64,000 nt of DNA from Phytophthora hibernalis (taxonomy: Eukaryota; Oomycota; Peronosporomycetes; Peronosporales; Peronosporaceae). Position 1 is the stretch's first letter; each line of letters begins with the position of its first letter. The notes below the pieces were generated by a model. It had not been told where the DNA came from and searched no databases. It saw only the letters and a list, made by a program, of their open reading frames with translations. The stretch lies in the NCBI GenBank assembly GCA_012656075.1, contig JAAKBF010000164.1, positions 124,001 through 188,000 of the forward strand. Direction: 5' to 3'. A program made the position numbers and the translations under genes. Shown in pieces: positions 54,038 to 62,620 of the stretch.

Positions 54038-54406
54038 AGTAAGTATGTACTTAATTAAGACAGATAAACACATGCATTAACAGTAATTTCACACAGCAAA
54101 TCATTTGACTTGGCAAATGTATTGTTTTGACCTACCTTGCTTCGTGATAAGACATAAAAACCTCTAATAATTTATGAATGACCAGCCGCTCTGCGCTTGG
54201 CGGGCGCCCCGCGGTTCGCTTTGCTTGCGATATAGAGATAGAACCTCCGGCCTCACGTGTTGCCCTCACGCTTTCGTCTCCGGCGGGGGCCCTCTGCCCC
54301 TGCCTTCGCCGTGACGCTGCGGGAACGTGCAGTGTTAGGTTGTTGCTATGTCCAACCACGTCGCCCACCCCACTGTGTGTTATCCCAAGATTTTTGTGTG
54401 TCAGTA
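54038..54406. other. Unique sequence between inverted PL3 copies, with a GC-rich patch
   Basis: Starts at the duplication breakpoint. A GC-rich stretch at about 54185-54330 (GGCGGGCGCCCCGCGG, CCGGCGGGGGCCCTC) stands out in AT-rich surroundings and may be a retroelement scrap. No gene recognised. Confidence 0.4.
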
Positions 54407-54559
54407 CAGTAATGTGCGTCAATAAGGAACACCTGATATGTACATAATTAAGGAGGGTATAGGAGCCCACAATCCGCATAGAGATGTTCCTTACTGACTG
54501 ATGTATAATATTTTAATGGATATTAGTTGATACCCCGTTCCTTATTGACGCACATTACT
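54407..54559. mobile_element. Tc1/mariner-type MITE, 153 bp
   Basis: Perfect 24-bp terminal inverted repeats, starting CAGTAATGTGCGTCAATAAG at 54407 and mirrored at 54536-54559, flanked by TA on both sides (54405-54406, 54560-54561). No coding capacity. TA target and CAGT start fit mariner/pogo relatives. Confidence 0.88.
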
Positions 54560-54572
54560 GTACTATTTTCTG

Positions 54573-55959
54573 CTTAATTAAAGGGCAAATGACAGAATCC
54601 GTGGTGATCGGATTTTTATGTGCCAATTGACGATTTTTGTGTCAGGAGCCGTGGTGAGCAAATCCATAATGCCAACAGGCGTGGTTGTGTGTCCAGGTAC
54701 TGTACATAAGAAATTGATGTTGCTGCAAGTTTCAGATACAGTGGAGAAGTACCGACGACAGCATGCCCGTTGCCATTTAGGCCCAGGCGTTCGGCCGCGG
54801 GTATCTCCAGCAATGGTGTTCGCATGCAAAATCCAAGCATATTCCTATACAGGTAGGTCATAAAACTTCGTGGAATCAAGATCAAGCGGGCGGCCAGTGG
54901 CGCAATCGTACTGCGCATTAGCACGGCACACACGCGACTGAGGCCCAATGGTTGAGCTCCATGGCATATACGACCCCGAGGGTATCGGCTCCAAACGCGG
55001 CTAGCCTTGGCCTCCTAACAGGATTGGCTGAGTGTGCCCGGAAACGGTATACGCCGCTGCACGTGATTGGAGACAACGAGCAAGTCCTGGCGCAACATCG
55101 AAGGAGGATCCCGCCTAAAGCGCAGCTCCTACAGGCTGCCTTCTGGCGGTGCCGACGGCTCACGACACGACTGGCGATCCACGGCTGGCACACGCACACA
55201 AGGGATACCAATACTATGGTGGATGTACTTGCACGAGACGCGATGGCTAGAGGAGCGAGTGTGCAGAAACAGCTCGTGGGAGCAGACGCCTGCACTGACA
55301 AGTGGACGAGGGCGCTCAAAAACATGGAGTCAGACCTATCTCCACGGTTGAAGAACATGGAAGACATGGTACAAGAGAACGCCATGGCCGACTGCTGTAA
55401 AGGACGCCAGCAAGTTACGGGGAGGCGCCAGCCTGGACCGGGAGAAAGCTAGTGCTTGACAGGGAAAGAGCTAGAACGGATATCAGACGTCGTTAGTATA
55501 ACTAAGTGACATTAATGTACCTCACTGAAAAACAAAACAAAACTTCGTGGAACGTCTTCGTGGCGCAATTGGTAACCAACGCTACGGATACCCGTAGCGT
55601 TGACGTATTCAGCATATACCGGCTCACCTATTTCGAGGAATATAGCGGGCGCTGTGCACATGCCTTCCCAGAAAGCTGTCGAAAGGGGGTCTGAAAGCGG
55701 ATCGATCACCCCCGCCACCTGGAGATATTTAAGGCTCGCGTATGGGCATACGTTGTCCAGCCCCCAATGATGTATTATAGTAGCCTACAACTGCACTTGC
55801 TGCTTCGCGATAGACTGCCAATGTTGCTGTTGTGGCAATGCCAAAACGTGCACACTTAGCGAATTTGTGTGTCAGTAAACGTGGTTGGCAAATCAACCAC
55901 GCCTATCACCTGCATTTAATTAAAAATCACAACGGATTTTGTCATTTGCCCATTAATTG
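54573..55959. mobile_element. 1.39-kb element with about 40-bp TIRs enclosing an RNase H fragment
   Basis: TTAATTAAAGGGCAAATGAC at 54573 pairs with the complement of 55921-55959 (TCAATTAATGGGCAAATGAC) over about 40 bases with about four mismatches and a small gap, continuing through AATCCGTGGTGAT / AATCCGTTGTGAT. It encloses the RNase H copy B. Family not assigned; it could be a non-autonomous DNA transposon or two old inverted fragments. Confidence 0.55.
54870..55530 (+). pseudogene. Retroelement RNase H fragment, copy B
   Basis: Frame from SSMAYTTPRVSAPNAASLGL, LTGLAECARKRYTPLHVIGD, GWHTHTRDTNTMVDVLARDA to the tail KNMEDMVQENAMADCCKG and TGRRQPGPGES. It is the same RNase H domain as copy A at 19133, with one frame break near 54945 upstream. 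The 3' noncoding AAGTGACATTAATGTACC and CACTGAAAAAC are also shared. No polymerase domain remains. Confidence 0.7.
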
Positions 55960-56264
55960 AATATGAGGGAGGCACTCATAAAAGAGCCAAATCGCCACGA
56001 ATTTAGTCGAAAGTTGTTGATCGAATCCATCAGCCGCACAAATATGGTTCGATAAGACCCTCTGGTCTCAGTGCAAGTCTACATGTGTTGAAGTAAACCC
56101 GATCTACGCCACCGCGACGTTAGCTCTATCATCGTGTTGTTTTCGCTGCTACTAAGTCACCCGGTGCCACGACGCTCTGATGGTCGACCGACGGTGCCAG
56201 TCGTATCCTGACTAACGAACGGATTAAAGCTTTAGTCGGTGTCGGTGCCAACAACTCCCATTAA

Positions 56265-56274
56265 TCAATTTTCC
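56265..56274 (+). promoter_or_regulatory. Putative initiator of PL3 copy 2
   Basis: TCAATTTTCC, 67-76 bases upstream of the ATG at 56341, in the context ATTAATCAATTTTCCTCTCC. Confidence 0.5.
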
Positions 56275-56340
56275 TCTCCAGCAGCAAGTGGCCAAGCACA
56301 CAAGCCAACGCCCACCTACATCTCATTACTGCAATCCAAG

Positions 56341-58344
56341 ATGGCCAAGTCCTTTGCGCCTCTCGCAACGTCCGCCGCCTTCCTCATTGCGGCCGCAACC
56401 GCCGCCTCAGTCCCCGATGGCACGTGGCCCACCAGCACGGGCGCCGTGCAGTACGCCGAAGCGTACACGGTCAAGGCCGGCGAGGTCTTCGACGGCAAGA
56501 TGCAGACCTTCGACCGCTCGGACATCTCATGTGACGGTCAGTCCGAAAGCGGATCGTCCACAGCCGTGTTCCTCGTGGAGGCCGGTGGCACCCTCAAGAA
56601 CGCCATCATCGGCAAGAACCAAATGGAAGGCGTCCACTGCGACAACAGTGACTGTACCATTGAGAATGTCTGGTGGGACGACGTGTGCGAAGACGCCCTC
56701 AGCATCAAGGGCGGAACTGCCTCCAGTGTGTCGACGGTCACGGGCGGCGGCGCTCGCTCGGCCGACGACAAGGTCATCCAGCACAATGGCCTGGGCTCCG
56801 TCCAGATCGACGGCTTCTACGGCGAAGACATCAGCAAGCTCTACCGCTCCTGCGGCACGTGCGGCGACAAGGCCCGCAAGGTGTCCGTCTCCAACGTGTA
56901 CGTCGTGAACCCGGGCAACGCCGTCGTGACGGTGAACAAGAACTGGAACGACGAGGCCACGCTGAGCAACATCTGGGTCAAGTCGAGCGGCGACAAGGTG
57001 AAGATCTGCCAGTGGTCGCAGGGCAACGCCGACGGCGAGCCATCGATGCTGGGCGATGGTCCGTCCGCCCCGCTGTGCCAGTACTCGGAGAGTGACGTGC
57101 ACATCAACGGAGATGTTGCGCAGGCCACCGGCACCTCTTCCTCGACGGGATCGTCGGCCACGGCGCAAGTTTCAACGAACTCTACGACCGACGCGTCGGA
57201 GGCGGCTGCGCCTGGCACGGTGGCGCCGGCCAACACGGATTCTGGCGAGTCTAGCCAAAGCGAGCAGCAGAAGTCCAGCGAAGAGTCTACGGACGAGTCG
57301 GAGCAGCAGCAGCAGTCCAGCGCGTCCGAAAAGAAGGATGATGAAAGCGACAAGAAGAACAGCGAGGATAGCGACAACGACAAGAACCAAGAAGAGGAAG
57401 AGAACAATGACGACGCGCAGAACGAAGAGCAGACGATCGTTTCCAGTGCCGCCGGAAGTATCACCTCCAGTGGCAGCAACACCACCAGCGACAGTTCCAA
57501 GACTGAATCCACCATTCAGAGCTCCAGCTCCGGATCCACTACTCAGAGCTCCAACACCGGATCCGCTACCCAAAGCACGGACGGTGACTCGCCCACGCAG
57601 ACTGCAACAACCAACTCCTCCACCTCCACCTCGACGGGATCGGTGCCGGACGGCACGTGGCCCTCCAGCACGGGAACCGTCCTCTACACGGAGCCGTACA
57701 CGATCAAGGCCGGCGAGGTGTTCGACGGCAAGATGCAGACCTTTGAGCGCTCGGACGTCACGTGCTCCGACGGTGAGGGCCAGAAGGACACGGCCGTGTT
57801 CCTCGTGGAGGCCGGCGGCACCCTCAAGAACGCCATCATCGGCAAGAACCAGAAGGAGGGTGTGCACTGTGACGACCACGAGTGCACCATTGAGAACGTC
57901 TGGTGGGACGACGTGTGCGAGGACGCGCTGAGCATCAAGGGTGGATCGGCGTCCAGCGTGACCACCGTGACGAACTGCGGTGCGCGCTACGCCTCCGACA
58001 AGGTGGTGCAGCACAACGGCTACGGCACCGTCAAGATCAATGGCTTCTACGCGCAGGAGTTCGGCAAGCTCTACCGTTCGTGCGGCACGTGCGGAGACAT
58101 CCCTCGCATCGTGACGCTGGAGAACGTGTACGCGGTGGACCCTCTGGTGAGCGTCGTCACGGTGAACAAGAACTACGGCGACCAGGCCACGCTCAAGAAC
58201 ATCCGCGTGAAGACGACGGACGGCAGCACTGATGTGAAGGTGTGCCAGTGGTCGCAGGGCGGCAGTACGCCGTCGAACGTGGGCGACGGTCCGTCGGGCA
58301 CACTGTGTCAGTACTCGGAGAGTGACGTGCAGATCAACCAGTAG
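56341..58344 (+). CDS. Two-domain PL3 pectate lyase, copy 2
   Basis: 667 residues with the signal peptide MAKSFAPLATSAAFLIAAATAA, two PL3 domains (about 23-257 and 434-667) and an acidic Ser/Gln linker. The protein is identical to copy 3 and differs from copy 1 by one residue (Ala for Thr in SSAAGSITSS). No frameshift and no intron. Upstream homology to copy 3 covers only about 240 bp, so its promoter beyond that is different. Converging evidence of secretion: signal peptide and ten or more cysteines per protein. Confidence 0.94.
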   Translation: MAKSFAPLATSAAFLIAAATAASVPDGTWPTSTGAVQYAEAYTVKAGEVFDGKMQTFDRSDISCDGQSESGSSTAVFLVEAGGTLKNAIIGKNQMEGVHCDNSDCTIENVWWDDVCEDALSIKGGTASSVSTVTGGGARSADDKVIQHNGLGSVQIDGFYGEDISKLYRSCGTCGDKARKVSVSNVYVVNPGNAVVTVNKNWNDEATLSNIWVKSSGDKVKICQWSQGNADGEPSMLGDGPSAPLCQYSESDVHINGDVAQATGTSSSTGSSATAQVSTNSTTDASEAAAPGTVAPANTDSGESSQSEQQKSSEESTDESEQQQQSSASEKKDDESDKKNSEDSDNDKNQEEEENNDDAQNEEQTIVSSAAGSITSSGSNTTSDSSKTESTIQSSSSGSTTQSSNTGSATQSTDGDSPTQTATTNSSTSTSTGSVPDGTWPSSTGTVLYTEPYTIKAGEVFDGKMQTFERSDVTCSDGEGQKDTAVFLVEAGGTLKNAIIGKNQKEGVHCDDHECTIENVWWDDVCEDALSIKGGSASSVTTVTNCGARYASDKVVQHNGYGTVKINGFYAQEFGKLYRSCGTCGDIPRIVTLENVYAVDPLVSVVTVNKNYGDQATLKNIRVKTTDGSTDVKVCQWSQGGSTPSNVGDGPSGTLCQYSESDVQINQ

Positions 58345-58617
58345 ATGTGCAAAAAGTGTATTGATACGTGTATGTGATAGAGTGTGGGGAGGTAGAGCGA
58401 AGCACCGTTCTAGTTCCACCGTTGTTGCGTGTGAAGGAATATATGGGTTTCAAATAATCAAAACATGAAGTCGGTTTGTCTACGAGCAAGCGAGTACGGC
58501 AGTTTCTCTTTACTCTGGCCACCGCACGAAAGAAATGCATGTACACTGAACAAGTAGCGACAGTGTTTCCCTCGTACGTGCAAGAACATGTCACTAAAGG
58601 AATAGGGACTATTAATG

Positions 58618-58647
58618 GTGTCACTGACACTAGTGACACTGTCAGTG
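58618..58647. repeat. Overlapping alternative hairpins
   Basis: GTGTCACT/AGTGACAC (58618-58625 with 58632-58639) and CACTGACA/TGTCAGTG (58622-58629 with 58640-58647) share bases, so only one can form at a time. Repeated at 62895-62924 in the next unit. Lies about 275 bp 3' of the gene. Confidence 0.8.
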
Positions 58648-58714
58648 CAGCAATCCCATACTGTGTCCATGATAGTCTCTTGCACTCAAAATCTCGCAGT
58701 GCAGGACGTCATTA

Positions 58715-58876
58715 CAGAGTTCCCCGGCAAAGGAGAACCGTAATCAGTGATTTACCTTGCAAAATTAGTACATGTGTCCCAAAGCCTTTCTCTATCGGAA
58801 TACAAATCCGTTTGCAAATCTTTTAACCTGGGAGAATTTATTGGTTCCACCTTTCTCTCTTTGCCGGGGAACTCTG
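58715..58876. mobile_element. Tc1/mariner-type MITE, 162 bp (spacer copy 1)
   Basis: Perfect 18-bp inverted ends CAGAGTTCCCCGGCAAAG at 58715-58732 and 58859-58876, flanked by TA on both sides (58713-58714, 58877-58878). Non-coding. Confidence 0.88.
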
Positions 58877-59635
58877 TATTTAGGACGAGATAAAATCGAA
58901 TGCATCGATTGTCGATGGTAACTTTTCCTTGAAGATGGGCACACCTGTTTCAGTAGTCGCATTAGTCGACAAGATTGCTGAATGACACCACCACAGCCTA
59001 TCGCCGCTCGAACACCACACATGCCGCCGGCACGGTGCCGCTACATATTTGTATTATATCTTCCTGTCGCCCGCTACAGTCTTTTCTCTTTTCGACATCG
59101 GCACTAGCTGACCCATTTAAGTGGCTTTCGTCATTAACGGCGAACGACGGCATGGACAGTCTCGATCGCGTTTGGCTGTGCGCGGTGTCCGCGGTAGCAG
59201 CTGATGAGTAAGTCGCACAGTGATTCCCTTAGATACTTGACACCGGGGGTCGACGACCTGTACATGTTACTGTAAAAGGTCTGTTCATCATGTTGTAGAC
59301 ACGAGATTCTTTAGTGTCGGGCCCACGCCACACCTGGACGACTCACCAGTGCAGCAACGTCGCTCGGTCGGTCTGTCGATTCCAGTGTGCACGGTCGAAG
59401 CAAATGCAAACACGCCCAAGCCTGTTCGAGTGATCGATAATTGCCTGCCATACGAAAAGCACATCGTTCGCTGTCATCAATAGTGCAGCAACAGCTTGCG
59501 CTGAAAGAATTTCCGCAATCTGGCACGATGTGGAGCCTCGCCACAATGCGTGTAGGTCTACCCGACCCAGGGACAATGTCAATACAGTACAACACTTTGA
59601 CGGCCTTGTCCAGCGTGGCTAAAAATGGATTCTAA

Positions 59636-59830
59636 ATCAGTTAAATTACCAATATAATTAAAATATTGATTTTTTATTAATTTATTATCATTAATTTACC
59701 CCTTGTTTTGGATATAAACTAATATTATATATTAAACTACCAATAGGTATATTTTTAAGGGTAATGCGTTACCAATTTTTTATTCAGCATCTATTGAACT
59801 TTTAATATATTGATTAATTTTTAAACCTTC
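59636..59830. other. AT-rich island in the PL3 spacer
   Basis: About 190 bp of nearly pure A/T (TTAAATTACCAATATAATTA..., TAATATTATATATTAAAC). Also at about 53090-53275 in the inverted block and from 63913 to the window end. It might aid strand opening or be a scrap of a transposon; function unknown. Confidence 0.6.
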
Positions 59831-60540
59831 CAGTTCAGGTGCTAGTATTAAATGAGATTAAAAGTCGTTTTTAGTGCTGATTGCCAGACGAGCAGCTGGG
59901 CGATGGCTGTCAAGAGAGTGCTGTAGTGACTCGTAGCGATTTTTGGTCCTGCAGCTGGAGAACGCCAGCCGCGGCGTTCGCTCGCGTCTTAATACAGTGC
60001 AAGGAGGCGTACCAAGCGCGCTATGGGTATATATGAAAAAGTATGCGTCTTATCGAAGGAGAGTTCCACAACCTCGATCGTTGAGCTTGGCGAGGAGCAT
60101 TCACATATGCCGCTCTGCCGACGCATACAATCTCAAATGTTGAGGTAGTCGCGTGGAGAACCTCCTCGACTTGGAAGGGCACGCCACGAGTAGCAAAACG
60201 CACGCATCCAAAGCGTCAACTTGTCAACTCCTGCAAACCGCGTGCCACAGCTTCTGACAGCCATGATCGATCGTCATGGATTTGACGGGCAGTCGAAAAG
60301 GCTGACCATGAAAACAAGTGAGCTCGCCCGCAAACCCCGAACAGCAGAACTGCTGCTGGAAAACAACTGCCACCCCGATCTTCGCCACCAGGACATCAGC
60401 TCTATCAACGTGTTGTTTTCGCTGCTACCAAGTCACCCGGTGCCACGACGCTCTGATGGTCGACCGACGGTGCCAGTCGTATCCTGACTAACGAACGGAT
60501 TAAAGCTTTAGTCGGTGTCGGTGCCAACAACTCCCATTAA

Positions 60541-60550
60541 TCAATTTTCC
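60541..60550 (+). promoter_or_regulatory. Putative initiator of PL3 copy 3
   Basis: TCAATTTTCC, 67-76 bases upstream of the ATG at 60617. Confidence 0.5.
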
Positions 60551-60616
60551 TCTCCAGCAGCAAGTGGCCAAGCACACAAGCCAACGCCCACCTACATCTC
60601 ATTACTGCAATCCAAG

Positions 60617-62620
60617 ATGGCCAAGTCCTTTGCGCCTCTCGCAACGTCCGCCGCCTTCCTCATTGCGGCCGCAACCGCCGCCTCAGTCCCCGATGGCACG
60701 TGGCCCACCAGCACGGGCGCCGTGCAGTACGCCGAAGCGTACACGGTCAAGGCCGGCGAGGTCTTCGACGGCAAGATGCAGACCTTCGACCGCTCGGACA
60801 TCTCATGTGACGGTCAGTCCGAAAGCGGATCGTCCACAGCCGTGTTCCTCGTGGAGGCCGGTGGCACCCTCAAGAACGCCATCATCGGCAAGAACCAAAT
60901 GGAAGGCGTCCACTGCGACAACAGTGACTGTACCATTGAGAATGTCTGGTGGGACGACGTGTGCGAAGACGCCCTCAGCATCAAGGGCGGAACTGCCTCC
61001 AGTGTGTCGACGGTCACGGGCGGCGGCGCTCGCTCGGCCGACGACAAGGTCATCCAGCACAATGGCCTGGGCTCCGTCCAGATCGACGGCTTCTACGGCG
61101 AAGACATCAGCAAGCTCTACCGCTCCTGCGGCACGTGCGGCGACAAGGCCCGCAAGGTGTCCGTCTCCAACGTGTACGTCGTGAACCCGGGCAACGCCGT
61201 CGTGACGGTGAACAAGAACTGGAACGACGAGGCCACGCTGAGCAACATCTGGGTCAAGTCGAGCGGCGACAAGGTGAAGATCTGCCAGTGGTCGCAGGGC
61301 AACGCCGACGGCGAGCCATCGATGCTGGGCGATGGTCCGTCCGCCCCGCTGTGCCAGTACTCGGAGAGTGACGTGCACATCAACGGAGATGTTGCGCAGG
61401 CCACCGGCACCTCTTCCTCGACGGGATCGTCGGCCACGGCGCAAGTTTCAACGAACTCTACGACCGACGCGTCGGAGGCGGCTGCGCCTGGCACGGTGGC
61501 GCCGGCCAACACGGATTCTGGCGAGTCTAGCCAAAGCGAGCAGCAGAAGTCCAGCGAAGAGTCTACGGACGAGTCGGAGCAGCAGCAGCAGTCCAGCGCG
61601 TCCGAAAAGAAGGATGATGAAAGCGACAAGAAGAACAGCGAGGATAGCGACAACGACAAGAACCAAGAAGAGGAAGAGAACAATGACGACGCGCAGAACG
61701 AAGAGCAGACGATCGTTTCCAGTGCCGCCGGAAGTATCACCTCCAGTGGCAGCAACACCACCAGCGACAGTTCCAAGACTGAATCCACCATTCAGAGCTC
61801 CAGCTCCGGATCCACTACTCAGAGCTCCAACACCGGATCCGCTACCCAAAGCACGGACGGTGACTCGCCCACGCAGACTGCAACAACCAACTCCTCCACC
61901 TCCACCTCGACGGGATCGGTGCCGGACGGCACGTGGCCCTCCAGCACGGGAACCGTCCTCTACACGGAGCCGTACACGATCAAGGCCGGCGAGGTGTTCG
62001 ACGGCAAGATGCAGACCTTTGAGCGCTCGGACGTCACGTGCTCCGACGGTGAGGGCCAGAAGGACACGGCCGTGTTCCTCGTGGAGGCCGGCGGCACCCT
62101 CAAGAACGCCATCATCGGCAAGAACCAGAAGGAGGGTGTGCACTGTGACGACCACGAGTGCACCATTGAGAACGTCTGGTGGGACGACGTGTGCGAGGAC
62201 GCGCTGAGCATCAAGGGTGGATCGGCGTCCAGCGTGACCACCGTGACGAACTGCGGTGCGCGCTACGCCTCCGACAAGGTGGTGCAGCACAACGGCTACG
62301 GCACCGTCAAGATCAATGGCTTCTACGCGCAGGAGTTCGGCAAGCTCTACCGTTCGTGCGGCACGTGCGGAGACATCCCTCGCATCGTGACGCTGGAGAA
62401 CGTGTACGCGGTGGACCCTCTGGTGAGCGTCGTCACGGTGAACAAGAACTACGGCGACCAGGCCACGCTCAAGAACATCCGCGTGAAGACGACGGACGGC
62501 AGCACTGATGTGAAGGTGTGCCAGTGGTCGCAGGGCGGCAGTACGCCGTCGAACGTGGGCGACGGTCCGTCGGGCACACTGTGTCAGTACTCGGAGAGTG
62601 ACGTGCAGATCAACCAGTAG
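60617..62620 (+). CDS. Two-domain PL3 pectate lyase, copy 3
   Basis: Same 667-residue protein as copy 2, with signal peptide, two PL3 domains and acidic linker. Its upstream 1.7 kb matches that of inverted copy 1, so copies 1 and 3 share promoter and distal upstream sequence, while copies 2 and 3 share 3' sequence. Open throughout. Confidence 0.94.
   Translation: MAKSFAPLATSAAFLIAAATAASVPDGTWPTSTGAVQYAEAYTVKAGEVFDGKMQTFDRSDISCDGQSESGSSTAVFLVEAGGTLKNAIIGKNQMEGVHCDNSDCTIENVWWDDVCEDALSIKGGTASSVSTVTGGGARSADDKVIQHNGLGSVQIDGFYGEDISKLYRSCGTCGDKARKVSVSNVYVVNPGNAVVTVNKNWNDEATLSNIWVKSSGDKVKICQWSQGNADGEPSMLGDGPSAPLCQYSESDVHINGDVAQATGTSSSTGSSATAQVSTNSTTDASEAAAPGTVAPANTDSGESSQSEQQKSSEESTDESEQQQQSSASEKKDDESDKKNSEDSDNDKNQEEEENNDDAQNEEQTIVSSAAGSITSSGSNTTSDSSKTESTIQSSSSGSTTQSSNTGSATQSTDGDSPTQTATTNSSTSTSTGSVPDGTWPSSTGTVLYTEPYTIKAGEVFDGKMQTFERSDVTCSDGEGQKDTAVFLVEAGGTLKNAIIGKNQKEGVHCDDHECTIENVWWDDVCEDALSIKGGSASSVTTVTNCGARYASDKVVQHNGYGTVKINGFYAQEFGKLYRSCGTCGDIPRIVTLENVYAVDPLVSVVTVNKNYGDQATLKNIRVKTTDGSTDVKVCQWSQGGSTPSNVGDGPSGTLCQYSESDVQINQ

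Larger units (their letters stand above)
56101..60376 (+). repeat. Tandem PL3 repeat unit 1 (4276 bp)
   Basis: Unit starts near 56101, where similarity to 60377 begins, and holds about 240 bp of promoter, the copy 2 gene and a spacer with a MITE, a hairpin cluster and an AT island. Unit 2 starts at about 60377 and is cut by the window end at 64000. Confidence 0.92.
58345..60514. other. Spacer between PL3 copies 2 and 3
   Basis: Contains a hairpin cluster, a 162-bp MITE and an AT island. A short frame at 58975-59211 ends MDSLDRVWLCAVSAVAADE just before a GTAAGT donor-like site, resembling a lone first exon; no continuing exon was found. Another frame upstream of copy 3 (60221-60487) has no recognisable motif. 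Confidence 0.6.

Noticed and set aside
55556..55610. tRNA-like stretch with TGGCGCAATTGGT (A-box-like)
   Set aside because: No B box, no acceptor stem and no anticodon arm could be folded around it.
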